DNA from: Olivibacter domesticus
GTDB lineage: Bacteria > Bacteroidota > Bacteroidia > Sphingobacteriales > Sphingobacteriaceae
Length of the DNA stretch: 64,000 nucleotides
Direction: 5' to 3'
NCBI RefSeq assembly: GCF_900109575.1
Contig: NZ_FOAF01000011.1
Location: 1 to 64,000, forward strand
The notes beneath the pieces were generated by a model. The model saw only the letters and a program-made list of their open reading frames with translations. It ran no database searches and had not been told where the DNA came from. Position 1 is the stretch's first letter, and the number at the start of each line of letters is the position of its first letter. Of the stretch, positions 57,034 to 64,000 are shown in pieces. The position numbers were made by a program, and so were the translations under genes.

Positions 57034-57672
57034 CTATTGTAGTTCAAATTTAAGCCACGATTCACCACTTCCTCCGTATACAAAATACTGAGGATATAAG
57101 ATTTCCGCCAACAGTTCCACATCATCTGCGATTTGCATTAAATTCCCCTTTAAATGTTTTGCCCCATCTACAAGAAAGATTTTATTGTTTTTGACAGCAT
57201 CCGTATTTTTCCATTCGACTTGTTCAAGAGTAACAGGCAACTCACCCAGTAGTTCATACATCCCTTTCTCTTTAGTTAAAAAAACGATTAATCCCGGGTT
57301 AGTATCTCCTAATTCAGGTTTATAAGGTTTTCCTCCAGCTGTTTCAATAATGGATCGCAAGTAACCTTTTCCATCGTCGTCTAAAGCATTATGTTCAACC
57401 ACAAGCACCTTTGGCTTCTGCCCCTCTTCAATAAATTTCAGCTTATGGATCACAATATTTATTCGCTCTTCCAGCTCCTCTACTAATGCCTCGGCTCTCT
57501 TTTCGACATCCAATGCTTTACCCACATCAGCAATCCATTGATAGATTTGCTCGATATTAGTTATATTTAATAGGTTAACTTCTTCATTCGTTTCCAGTAA
57601 TTTAACACAGGCTTCATCTAAATCAAGTGCATTAATCAAGGGAGTCAGTATAGCTTCTTTATTTTGCATCAT
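57034..57672 (-). CDS. Short TroA/BtuF-like substrate-binding-fold protein
   Basis: The 212-residue protein has a central VGKALDVEKRAEALVEELEE helix typical of TroA-type binding proteins of the BtuF/FhuD group. Segments such as KPKVLVVEHNALDDDGKGYL, IIETAGGKPYKPEL and KIFLVDGAKHLKGN follow. Unlike true binding proteins it has no signal peptide, and it corresponds to the C-terminal lobe mostly. It may be a cytoplasmic metal- or corrinoid-related protein. It is unclear and rated accordingly. Confidence 0.6.
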   Translation of the reverse strand: MMQNKEAILTPLINALDLDEACVKLLETNEEVNLLNITNIEQIYQWIADVGKALDVEKRAEALVEELEERINIVIHKLKFIEEGQKPKVLVVEHNALDDDGKGYLRSIIETAGGKPYKPELGDTNPGLIVFLTKEKGMYELLGELPVTLEQVEWKNTDAVKNNKIFLVDGAKHLKGNLMQIADDVELLAEILYPQYFVYGGSGESWLKFELQ

Positions 57673-57741
57673 TTTTTTGCTTGGAGCAAACTTAGATAAA
57701 TTGAGGTTTTTTCACAAATTATAAAAGAACCTTTTCTTAAT

Positions 57742-58101
57742 CAACTTTTCTTGATAAAAGTTGAGCAAAATCAAGGCTTTGTATGCTACGTTGCACCTGA
57801 TTGCAAAGTATCCGTGGCGCATATTGCAGCCGCTTCGCTTCTTCAATCCGCTTGTTTATTGCAAACTGAACGACGCTGCATATGCTTTGCTGCTCGCTGC
57901 GGCCGTATCCTCCAAGGCCGTCCAACCTTACGCTCAGAAGTCCCGTTTTGACTACCAATCAGGGCGCTTCTGCTTGCTCGCAAAAGCTCTCCGTTCTACA
58001 TAAAATCCGCCTTAGAGAGTTGCGGTTAGCAATGGGATGCACTAACACTGTAGCGACTCTCTACAGCGGGAGTCTTTGCTACTTTCTGCGGAAGAAAGTA
58101 G
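57742..58101. repeat. Structured non-coding repeat element, copy A
   Basis: The 360-nt element begins with the hairpin CAACTTTT-CTTGAT-AAAAGTTG (57742-57763) and ends with CTACTTTC-TGCGGAA-GAAAGTAG (58079-58101). AGCAAA next to the first and TTTGCT before the second are complementary. The body is GC-richer than the flanks. A diverged copy lies at 60076-60545 with shared blocks, e.g. TTGCACCTGAT, ATGCTTTGCTGCTCG and TCCTCCAAGGCCGT. Open frames here are short and not conserved between copies. It fills the gap between the TroA-like gene and a lipoprotein gene. Confidence 0.75.
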
Positions 58102-58221
58102 ATAAAATTAATCCTTCTTTTTTATTCGACAACAAGAAATAAATAAAACCAACTATTCTATAAGAATCCTCAAGAAATTTGCTGGACCCGAGTAAGACAA
58201 AAATGACAAAAACACAAATTA

Positions 58222-58247
58222 AAAAGGCCCACACATGTGAGCCTTTT
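58222..58247 (-). terminator. Terminator after the HIHF-containing lipoprotein gene
   Basis: AAAAGGC (58222-58228) pairs with GCCTTTT (58241-58247), with inner pairs CACATGTG; read on the minus strand it ends in a T-run. It lies 20 nt past the stop codon. Confidence 0.7.
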
Positions 58248-58267
58248 ATGCAATTAACGTTAGTATT

Positions 58268-59095
58268 TTATTCGCTTAGTTTTACTTCGCGTGTAATAGT
58301 AGTATTATCTCCTTTTACTTCATTTCCATCAGGGCCCACAAGTGTTAATTTAACTTTTAAATCACCTTTAGGAGCTCCTTTGATTTCGTAGGGACCCCAT
58401 TTATCTAACGTGATAGTGGTGTCGTTAATTTCAGCCTTTACTTTATTTCCAGAAGCAGAGAGCTCGGTATTCACTAAGTAAAAATCTAACAGTAGGCTTT
58501 CAGTATCTTTTCCTTTGTATTCTCCTTTCGGGCGACTGTAAAATAACGCAGCGTCCGCTGGAACAGGTAGTTCTTGGTATTTACCGTCATCCGTAATTTT
58601 AAAATGCTTTAGAACATATGCTTTAGGTTCCTTGATAGATTCATGATATGACCTGGATAGGAACGACAACAAGTAATGCTCAGATCCCTTTTTTAAGCTT
58701 ACGCTATTTTCTGGTTTATATAAAGCGGAATACGGACCGTTATCTAAAATAAAATGAATATGTTGCCCTTCCGCAGAATTAGCCATATGATCGGCATTGT
58801 GATCAGCAGTATGTTCTGTTAATGTAAAGTTTTTCACAGCATATTTAACCTCCAATTTAACGGAGTCATTAGATGCACCTGGAGCCGCTGTTATAGCCGA
58901 AACGGCTAACTCTGCTCCCGGAAATGCTTTTGAATCGGCTACTGGCGTAACTGAAATTGGGGTTTTAGTTTCGTCTACCATCGTAGTACTGTCTGTACCG
59001 CTTTCAGTATTGGTTCCAGACTGATTACATGCTGACAAAGAAGCTACAATAAATGCTCCAGCAGCCAGTGCCATAATTTGAGAATTAAATTTCAT
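58268..59095 (-). CDS. Hypothetical lipoprotein with two beta domains
   Basis: The 275-residue protein has a lipoprotein signal (LAAGAFIVASLSACNQSG; Cys 23) and a Ser/Thr/Gly-rich spacer. A segment GQHIHFILDNGPYSALYKP follows, recalling DUF4399-type domains, and a C-terminal Ig-like part (KVKLTLVGPDGNEVKGDN). His-rich stretches (EHTADHNADHMAN) precede it and could bind metal. Role unknown. Single gene with a terminator. Confidence 0.7.
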   Translation of the reverse strand: MKFNSQIMALAAGAFIVASLSACNQSGTNTESGTDSTTMVDETKTPISVTPVADSKAFPGAELAVSAITAAPGASNDSVKLEVKYAVKNFTLTEHTADHNADHMANSAEGQHIHFILDNGPYSALYKPENSVSLKKGSEHYLLSFLSRSYHESIKEPKAYVLKHFKITDDGKYQELPVPADAALFYSRPKGEYKGKDTESLLLDFYLVNTELSASGNKVKAEINDTTITLDKWGPYEIKGAPKGDLKVKLTLVGPDGNEVKGDNTTITREVKLSE

Positions 59096-59250
59096 TTTTT
59101 CTTATTTTTTCAGTGAGTAAGAATTAAGATTAATACCTAACTATACAGCTAAGTAACGGATTTTGTTTAGAAAAAAACGCATAAATCGCCTGTAAAAAAA
59201 CTATTAGAAATAAAATTGATTTAAAATATAACTTAATGCCTGCTCTCTTT

Positions 59251-59364
59251 CGACCCTCCGTCGGGTATCTCTCGCCTCCTATCCGCCCTATATACACGGT
59301 ATATTCGCTGTATAGGGGCCAAAAGCGTATTATTAGCGAATAACTAGCGAACGAATAGCGGGTA
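59251..59364. repeat. 11-nt periodic palindromic region
   Basis: CG dinucleotides recur exactly every 11 nt: 59251, 59262, 59273, 59284, 59306 (one missed), then 59326, 59337, 59348, 59359. Inverted pairs TATTCGCT (59302-59309)/AGCGAATA (59335-59342) and TATCCGCC (59280-59287)/AGCGGGTA (59357-59364, two mismatches) share one centre, 59322. Architecture matches the element before the DUF6266 gene though the units differ. It lies in a 488-nt gap with no other ORF. Confidence 0.65.
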
Positions 59365-59583
59365 AAGATGACATGACGGATCATAAAATTATCTGTAAAG
59401 CCCCCTAGTTTATTTTCAAAAAATTCACTAACAACAGGATAATCTGTTGAAAATTAGCCAAATGTTAACAAATAAACCATATCATTTTTACACCAAGCTA
59501 ACATAAATGCACTAACTTTATACCAGAACAAGAGGCGGACAGGCAGCAATTTAATTAATTGACACATCCTTATATTAACTCTT

Positions 59584-60057
59584 ATGACCTGGAAAAAATT
59601 TAGCGGCGAACCCATTCGCAAACCACTCTTAGATGAAGTAGGCTTGGCCATCTCCAAGGAATATGCATTAGGCAACAAACTCAAAGTATGTATTGGTACC
59701 GATTCACAGGTAAAAGGAAATATTACCGACTTTGCAACAGTGATAGCTTTCATCCGTGAAAAGAAAGGGGGGTTCATGTTTATCCATCAGGAAAAAACGC
59801 TTCTAAAAATGAGCATCAAAGAGCGCATGTTAGCAGAAGTACAACGAAGCATTGAAACAGCCTATGCACTTTGCGATTTGCTCGACCAATACCATGTGGA
59901 TTTGGAGGTACATGCAGATATTAATACAAATCCTATGTTCAAATCAAATCAGGCACTTCATGAAGCGATGGGATATATTCTAAGTATGGGATTTGTGTTT
60001 AAAGCTAAACCTGAAGCTTTTGCCAGCTCAACCTGCGCTAATAAAATGGTTCAATAA
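59584..60057 (+). CDS. YkuK-like RNase H-fold protein (DUF458)
   Basis: The 157-residue protein has the DUF458 pattern: FSGEPIRKPLLDEVGLAI, VCIGTDSQVKGNITDFATVI, LLKMSIKERMLAEVQRSIET and VHADINTNPMFKSNQALHE. The Asp and Glu residues in these motifs suit an RNase H-like metal site. In Bacillus YkuK is uncharacterised but associated with stress or sporulation regulation. Activity is unproven. It is followed at once by repeat copy B. Confidence 0.85.
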   Translation: MTWKKFSGEPIRKPLLDEVGLAISKEYALGNKLKVCIGTDSQVKGNITDFATVIAFIREKKGGFMFIHQEKTLLKMSIKERMLAEVQRSIETAYALCDLLDQYHVDLEVHADINTNPMFKSNQALHEAMGYILSMGFVFKAKPEAFASSTCANKMVQ

Positions 60058-60075
60058 AAGAACGTTTTTCTTAAT

Positions 60076-60545
60076 CAACTTTTTTCATCACTTGTTGGTT
60101 TTAAGGGCATTCAAGCTTTCCCTACGGGAAGGTTCTTGATAAAAGTTGAGCAAACCGAAGAACGTAGTGATGAGTTCATGAACACCTTTAAAAATAAACA
60201 AGAGTGAATAAATCAAGGCTTGTGTAGGCTACCTTGCACCTGATGGCAAAGCATTCATGGTGCGTATTGGAGCCGTTTCACTTTCTCAATCCGCTTGGAT
60301 ACTGCAACATGAATAATGCTACACATGCTTTGCTGCTCGTTGCCTCGGTGTCCTCCAAGGCCGTTCTTCCCACGCGCAAAGCTATATTTCAAGGCTAAAG
60401 ATATTATGTTCGGTTAAAAGTAGAGGCTATCCGTTCTAATTAAAATATCGCCTAGGAAATTTGCGGCTTGCAAGTTGATGCACTACCATTGTAGCTAAGT
60501 TCCAAGCGATGAGTTTTTTGTTACTTTTTTGCGGAAAAAAAGTAA
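60076..60545. repeat. Structured non-coding repeat element, copy B
   Basis: The 470-nt copy begins with CAACTTTT (60076-60083), whose pairing partner AAAAGTTG lies at 60141-60148. A 51-nt insertion (60084-60134) sits exactly in this loop. A second insertion of about 57 nt (60155-60211) follows AGCAAA. The two insertions contain CATCACT and AGTGATG, which could pair. The 3' end is TTACTTTTTT / AAAAAAGTAA (60521-60545). Conserved blocks match copy A in order. It fills the gap before the TlpA-like gene. Confidence 0.75.
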
Positions 60546-60566
60546 AATATCACAGTCGATTTTCCC

Positions 60567-60574
60567 TAAATTTG
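60567..60574 (+). promoter_or_regulatory. -7 promoter box of the TlpA-like gene
   Basis: TAAATTTG, match to TAnnTTTG, 18 nt before the ATG and 22 nt after repeat copy B. Confidence 0.5.
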
Positions 60575-60592
60575 CTAATATTTTCTTAGAAA

Positions 60593-61099
60593 ATGCGATA
60601 TATTCTCTTTTTTATAGTAGGCTTTCTGCCGATATTCTCCTACGCACAAGATCAACAAGAATGGTTGGTTAAAATAGGTGATAACGCACCCAATTTCGAA
60701 TTTACCCTAGCCGACAGCAGCGTGAAAAACCTTCATGATTATAAAGGAAAGATAATCTTAATTAACTTCTTCGCCACCTGGTGCCCTCCCTGTAGAGCGG
60801 AATTACCCAGAGTGCAAAAGGAAATTTACGATATATACAAATCAAATAAGAATTTTGAGCTTTTCGTTTTCGGTCGTGAAGAAGACTGGAACAGATTAAT
60901 GCCTTTTATACAAAAAACGGGTTACACCTTCCCTATCTTACCAGATGTTAAAAGAGAAATATTCTCGAAATATGCAAACAGCGGCATCCCACGCAATGTT
61001 CTTATTGATGAACAAGGAAAAATAATTTACCTATCCCTAGGATACACAGAAGAAGAATTTAATAACCTCCTTGACGTTCTAAAGAATAAATTAAATTAG
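60593..61099 (+). CDS. TlpA-family periplasmic thioredoxin
   Basis: The 168-residue protein has a signal peptide (ILFFIVGFLPIFSYAQ), then a TlpA/ResA-type thioredoxin fold: APNFEFTLADSSVKNLHDYK, INFFATWCPPCRAELPRVQ with CPPC, a cis-proline region SGIPRNVLIDEQG and YTEEEFNNLL. It probably reduces disulfides in the periplasm. Its end overlaps the convergent ABC ATPase gene by four bases. Confidence 0.92.
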   Translation: MRYILFFIVGFLPIFSYAQDQQEWLVKIGDNAPNFEFTLADSSVKNLHDYKGKIILINFFATWCPPCRAELPRVQKEIYDIYKSNKNFELFVFGREEDWNRLMPFIQKTGYTFPILPDVKREIFSKYANSGIPRNVLIDEQGKIIYLSLGYTEEEFNNLLDVLKNKLN

Positions 61100-62148
61100 T
61101 ACACCACAAAATTATCTACTTTCACATCTACCCGTTGTCCAACATGATATTGTCTTGGGTTTTTATTAAGCCATCTTAACCGGAGCATTTGATCCTGCAA
61201 TAAAATTTCTTCGTAAAACCCTTTAAAAAGAATTGAACGTATTTCAAAAGTGCCAATCGGATTGTCTACGATGCTTAACCACTCCGGGTGAATTATAATT
61301 TGATTTCCTTGTATATCTGGTAAAAGAAAGGACGCCTGTTTTCGTGACAGAATGTTACTATTAGCTAATAAAGTTGCAGCATAGGCATTTGGCGGATTGT
61401 TATAAATCGCTAAGGGCGACCCCGCCGCCATTAATTTCCCCTCCTTTAAAATCAATAAAGAATCTGACATGGCCAATACTTCAGCCGGATCGTGAGACAC
61501 CATAATAATGGTAAGACCTATTTCGTCTACAATCTTCCGGATATCTTGTTGTAAATGATCTCGAAAAGATGCATCTACCTGATTAAAAGGCTCGTCCATC
61601 AACAATACTTCAGGCCCGGTAACTAATGCCCGAGCGATAGCAACCCGTTGTTTTTCTCCTCCACTTAAATCCACTACGCGCTGTTTGGCCAATCGTAAAA
61701 TCCCTAAACTGTTAAGCGCAACTTCAGTTTTATCGTGTTTCTCCTGTAAATTAGTATTTGATAAACGAGAGGCGACATTATCCCAAACATTGGCATAGGT
61801 GTTCAAATCTTCAAAGTTTTGAGATACCAAGCGCATAGATGTATGTCCAGGGATCAGCTTCTCATCCGGCCCAGGGACCTTCCACCCCTTAAAGCGTATC
61901 TCCCCATCGTCTGGTTCTAACAAGCCATAAATTAATCGCAGCAGCGTGCTTTTACCACTACCGCTTTCTCCAATTACAGCCGTAATTTTTCCCTTATCAA
62001 CGCCAAAAGATATATCTGTCAACCCTAGACTATCTGGCTTCTCAGAGAAACGCCTGGATAAATTACTTACTTGAATATACGATAGTCCCTGTTTCTGTAT
62101 GTCAGAAGCTATAAAATCGCATGAAGAGAATTCTGTATTGTTTGCCAT
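61096..62148 (-). CDS. ABC transporter ATP-binding protein with C-terminal extension
   Basis: The 350-residue ATPase has Walker A VIGESGSGKSTLLRLIYG, signature VDLSGGEKQRVAIARA, Walker B VLLMDEPFNQVD and the His switch IIMVSHDPAEVL. A roughly 110-residue tail follows with AIYNNPPNAYAATLLANSN and a TOBE-like end (LRLRWLNKNPRQYHVGQRVD). This layout is that of PotA/FbpC/CysA-type importers for small solutes such as iron, sulfate or polyamines. No permease or binding protein is adjacent in the window. Confidence 0.88.
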   Translation of the reverse strand: MANNTEFSSCDFIASDIQKQGLSYIQVSNLSRRFSEKPDSLGLTDISFGVDKGKITAVIGESGSGKSTLLRLIYGLLEPDDGEIRFKGWKVPGPDEKLIPGHTSMRLVSQNFEDLNTYANVWDNVASRLSNTNLQEKHDKTEVALNSLGILRLAKQRVVDLSGGEKQRVAIARALVTGPEVLLMDEPFNQVDASFRDHLQQDIRKIVDEIGLTIIMVSHDPAEVLAMSDSLLILKEGKLMAAGSPLAIYNNPPNAYAATLLANSNILSRKQASFLLPDIQGNQIIIHPEWLSIVDNPIGTFEIRSILFKGFYEEILLQDQMLRLRWLNKNPRQYHVGQRVDVKVDNFVVY

Positions 62149-62358
62149 CTAAAAAACCATCCGCACCCTTAGTGCAAACGCTTCGAAGATATTAATTTTT
62201 TTTAAATCAAGTCGAAGGATTACTATACATAAGACACAAGTAATAAGATTGGACTGCGCTGTGTTTACTTATATCTAGTTTTTATTATATCTGCAAACCT
62301 GCACGGGTACATAAATACGGCAGCGTCTACATACCCTTATGCTATTTGCTTGTTTAAG
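62149..62358. other. Intergenic region, nothing recognised
   Basis: The 210-nt AT-rich gap upstream of the ABC gene and downstream of the barrel gene shows no ORF, strong hairpin or repeat. Confidence 0.35.
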
Positions 62359-63225
62359 CTAAAAAAACAGCATTACTCCAAAGGACAGATTCTTGAGGCC
62401 TTCCTGTTGTGGGCTATTTTCAAACATATCATTAAAGTAGTATTTGGCATATAATCCAAATGACTGATACCCTACTCTCGCAAAGGCACCATAACGAAAC
62501 TTAGCGTAGTTAAAATCGTCTTTCACTTTTCTTTTTCCTTCTTCATCGCTTTTAAATTTCTGGCTTCCACTCAATAAAAAACCACCTATGGGGCCATAGG
62601 CAACTTTCAAATCTCTATCGGAGCCAAAACGATGCTCAAAAGTAATGGGAATTCTGAGATAGCTGGAACTGAATCTATTTTTCTTATAATCTATGTCCGA
62701 CTGAACATAGGTTAATGGGGCAGTATTGCGCTCAAAAATTATATTCTCCTTCAATCTTATGTGCGTCCAATCAAAACCAGCAGCCATAAATAATCTGAAT
62801 TTCTCATTAAACCGATAACCAAATTGAAAAACATCAAAGCCTACATTGATGGTTTTCCAGGTTCTATTCTTTAAGAAACTGTTTTCGGGACTTAAGGTAA
62901 AACTGCCATTGTCTAATAAAGTTGCCAATCCTAAATCAAAACGAGAAAAAGTGATGCCTAATATTACCTTTGGCTTTTTACTGTATGTCTTTACTTCTTT
63001 GTTATCCTTTTCCTTCCCGTCTTCTTTGGTGACCTCCAATAATTTATCGCTATCACTATCGAATTTAAAAGTTATTTTTCGCTTCCTTTTCGTCTCAGAT
63101 TTAACAGTGTCCATATTCGTTGTGTCTGCCGAAAGCGACACAAGGGGAGTTTCCCGAAGCTTGTGACCAAAAACAGTCGTTCCAATGCAAAAGAAAACTA
63201 TTCCAGTTAATAAAATATATTTCAT
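62359..63225 (-). CDS. Outer-membrane beta-barrel protein (PorT-like fold)
   Basis: The 288-residue protein has a signal peptide (YILLTGIVFFCIGTTVFG) and a charged linker (ETKRKRKITFKFDSDSDKL). About eight amphipathic beta strands follow with aromatic ends (LGITFSRFDLGLATL, FQFGYRFNEKFRLFMAAG, LSFGVMLFF), typical of small Bacteroidota outer-membrane barrels. No specific role. It is 62 nt downstream of the anti-sigma-like gene and could be co-transcribed. Confidence 0.8.
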   Translation of the reverse strand: MKYILLTGIVFFCIGTTVFGHKLRETPLVSLSADTTNMDTVKSETKRKRKITFKFDSDSDKLLEVTKEDGKEKDNKEVKTYSKKPKVILGITFSRFDLGLATLLDNGSFTLSPENSFLKNRTWKTINVGFDVFQFGYRFNEKFRLFMAAGFDWTHIRLKENIIFERNTAPLTYVQSDIDYKKNRFSSSYLRIPITFEHRFGSDRDLKVAYGPIGGFLLSGSQKFKSDEEGKRKVKDDFNYAKFRYGAFARVGYQSFGLYAKYYFNDMFENSPQQEGLKNLSFGVMLFF

Positions 63226-63287
63226 ATAGCTGCTTTTAAATATTTCTATAATTTATTATGAAGTTTCGATATTAGTATTAACGTGAT

Positions 63288-63992
63288 TTATAATTTAGTT
63301 TTTAGGGCTTTTAAATCCAGTGCTATTTTTAATATCCCTTCGTCATCATTAGCGAATGAAATTACCTTTTTGTCACCTTGATTTACAGATGCCACCACAT
63401 AATTGAGCACATCGCTCACAGCAAAAGCCTTTTTATTTCTTTTAAGTTTTGTCTCCTCAACCGGTTCAGAAGGGATTAATGCTAAAGAAGCGATATGCTC
63501 AGGTAATTTAACATGGTTTTCAACCAACAAAATATTCGGCCTCGTTATTTCAGCATTAATTGGTTGATGAGGAGAAGTTTGTTCATCCTGAACAGCAACG
63601 TCAATTACCGGCTTCTGTTCAATATATTCTTCCTTTAAGCCTTGAGGTTTATCCGCATGCAATTCAATTACTCCATCGTTCGTGGTGGCCACCTCAGCTA
63701 TTTGGGGTTGCAAAACTTCCTTTTGTTCTACCTGTTGAATCGCTTTGCCACTTAAATAAATAACTTCATGTGGTTTCTTTACGTATAAAGTAATCGTCAC
63801 GAGTACCACGCCAATAGATGCTGCAATTTTTATCCAGCCTAACGAGACATTTCTCCTTTTTAAAGATACCTTTGGTTGCTCATCGATTTCTTTCTCGATA
63901 TTATACCATAAATGTTCAGGCACATTAGGTGTAAAAGCACCTATCTTTTCTCGTAATTTTTCATCAAATCCCCTATCCTGCATATGTTCCAT
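63288..63992 (-). CDS. Single-pass membrane protein, anti-sigma-factor-like
   Basis: The 234-residue protein has a cytoplasmic N-terminus (FDEKLREKIGAFTPNVPEHL, WYNIEKEID), one membrane segment (WIKIAASIGVVLVTITLYV) and a hydrophilic outer part. This is the layout of anti-sigma factors or their partners encoded after extracytoplasmic-function sigma genes in Bacteroidota. The upstream gene lies outside the window, so this cannot be confirmed. An AGGAAATT stands directly before the ATG. The outer part lacks a domain I recognise. Confidence 0.6.
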   Translation of the reverse strand: MEHMQDRGFDEKLREKIGAFTPNVPEHLWYNIEKEIDEQPKVSLKRRNVSLGWIKIAASIGVVLVTITLYVKKPHEVIYLSGKAIQQVEQKEVLQPQIAEVATTNDGVIELHADKPQGLKEEYIEQKPVIDVAVQDEQTSPHQPINAEITRPNILLVENHVKLPEHIASLALIPSEPVEETKLKRNKKAFAVSDVLNYVVASVNQGDKKVISFANDDEGILKIALDLKALKTKL

Positions 63993-64000
63993 AATTTCCT

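Noticed and set aside
57751-58142. Three overlapping plus-strand frames of 66-86 codons in repeat copy A
   Set aside because: Matching frames are not kept in copy B; the sequence looks structural, not coding.

Overview
The window looks like the chromosome of a Bacteroidota species, most likely a Sphingobacteriaceae member (Pedobacter/Sphingobacterium/Olivibacter-like). The grounds are two SusC/SusD pairs, a PorD-type (DUF4835) type IX secretion protein, a DUF6266 gene, many promoters with the Bacteroidota -7 box TAnnTTTG, weak Shine-Dalgarno use, and low G+C. Apart from two edge genes and a few uncertain short ORFs it is ordinary chromosome without phage, IS element, rRNA operon or CRISPR array.

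Layout. 0-5.4 kb: a frameshifted GIY-YIG gene with a tRNA T-arm-like tail, monomeric isocitrate dehydrogenase, a metallophosphoesterase and the ribosome GTPase Der. 5.5-15.6 kb: a polysaccharide-utilisation-type locus on the minus strand (SusC, SusD, alpha/beta hydrolase, GH109-type Gfo/Idh/MocA enzyme, NagB-like deaminase) facing a LacI regulator. A near-identical AAGCGCTT-centred palindrome lies before the regulator and before SusC. 15.8-19 kb: an S41 protease and two small conserved genes. 19-30.5 kb: a minus-strand sulfatase locus (SusC, SusD, arylsulfatase, rhodanese-thioredoxin fusion, two tiny membrane proteins that had not been called, fatty-acid-hydroxylase/sterol-desaturase protein, YeiH-type transporter, formylglycine-generating enzyme). 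It is preceded by a long leader encoding a 29-residue peptide that ends in three cysteine codons lying in a hairpin. This is the best candidate for an undescribed regulatory system: cysteine-sensing attenuation of a sulfatase operon.

30.5-41 kb continues the sulfur theme: an FAD oxidoreductase, a SAM riboswitch with terminator before metH, a four-helix-bundle cassette flanked by a perfect 12-bp inverted repeat, metF, OsmC, and a YeeE/YedE pair with a second rhodanese-thioredoxin fusion. 41-44.6 kb: porD, recN, fabI. 44.6-49.5 kb: a large zinc metallopeptidase with an N-terminal propeller, and a DUF6266 gene preceded by a 117-nt palindrome built from 11-nt units. 49.8-57.7 kb: a lipoprotein, a VapBC-type pair, ClpC, EttA, a methyltransferase and a TroA/BtuF-like protein. 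57.7-64 kb: two diverged copies of a 360-470-nt structured non-coding repeat, a second 11-nt periodic palindrome, a YkuK-like protein, a TlpA thioredoxin, an orphan ABC ATPase, an outer-membrane barrel and an anti-sigma-like protein.

The sulfatase would need the formylglycine-generating enzyme for its active-site cysteine. The YeiH-type transporter is suited to moving the released sulfate, and the cysteine leader could tie expression to sulfur supply. All functions come from motif recognition by eye; no database search was possible.
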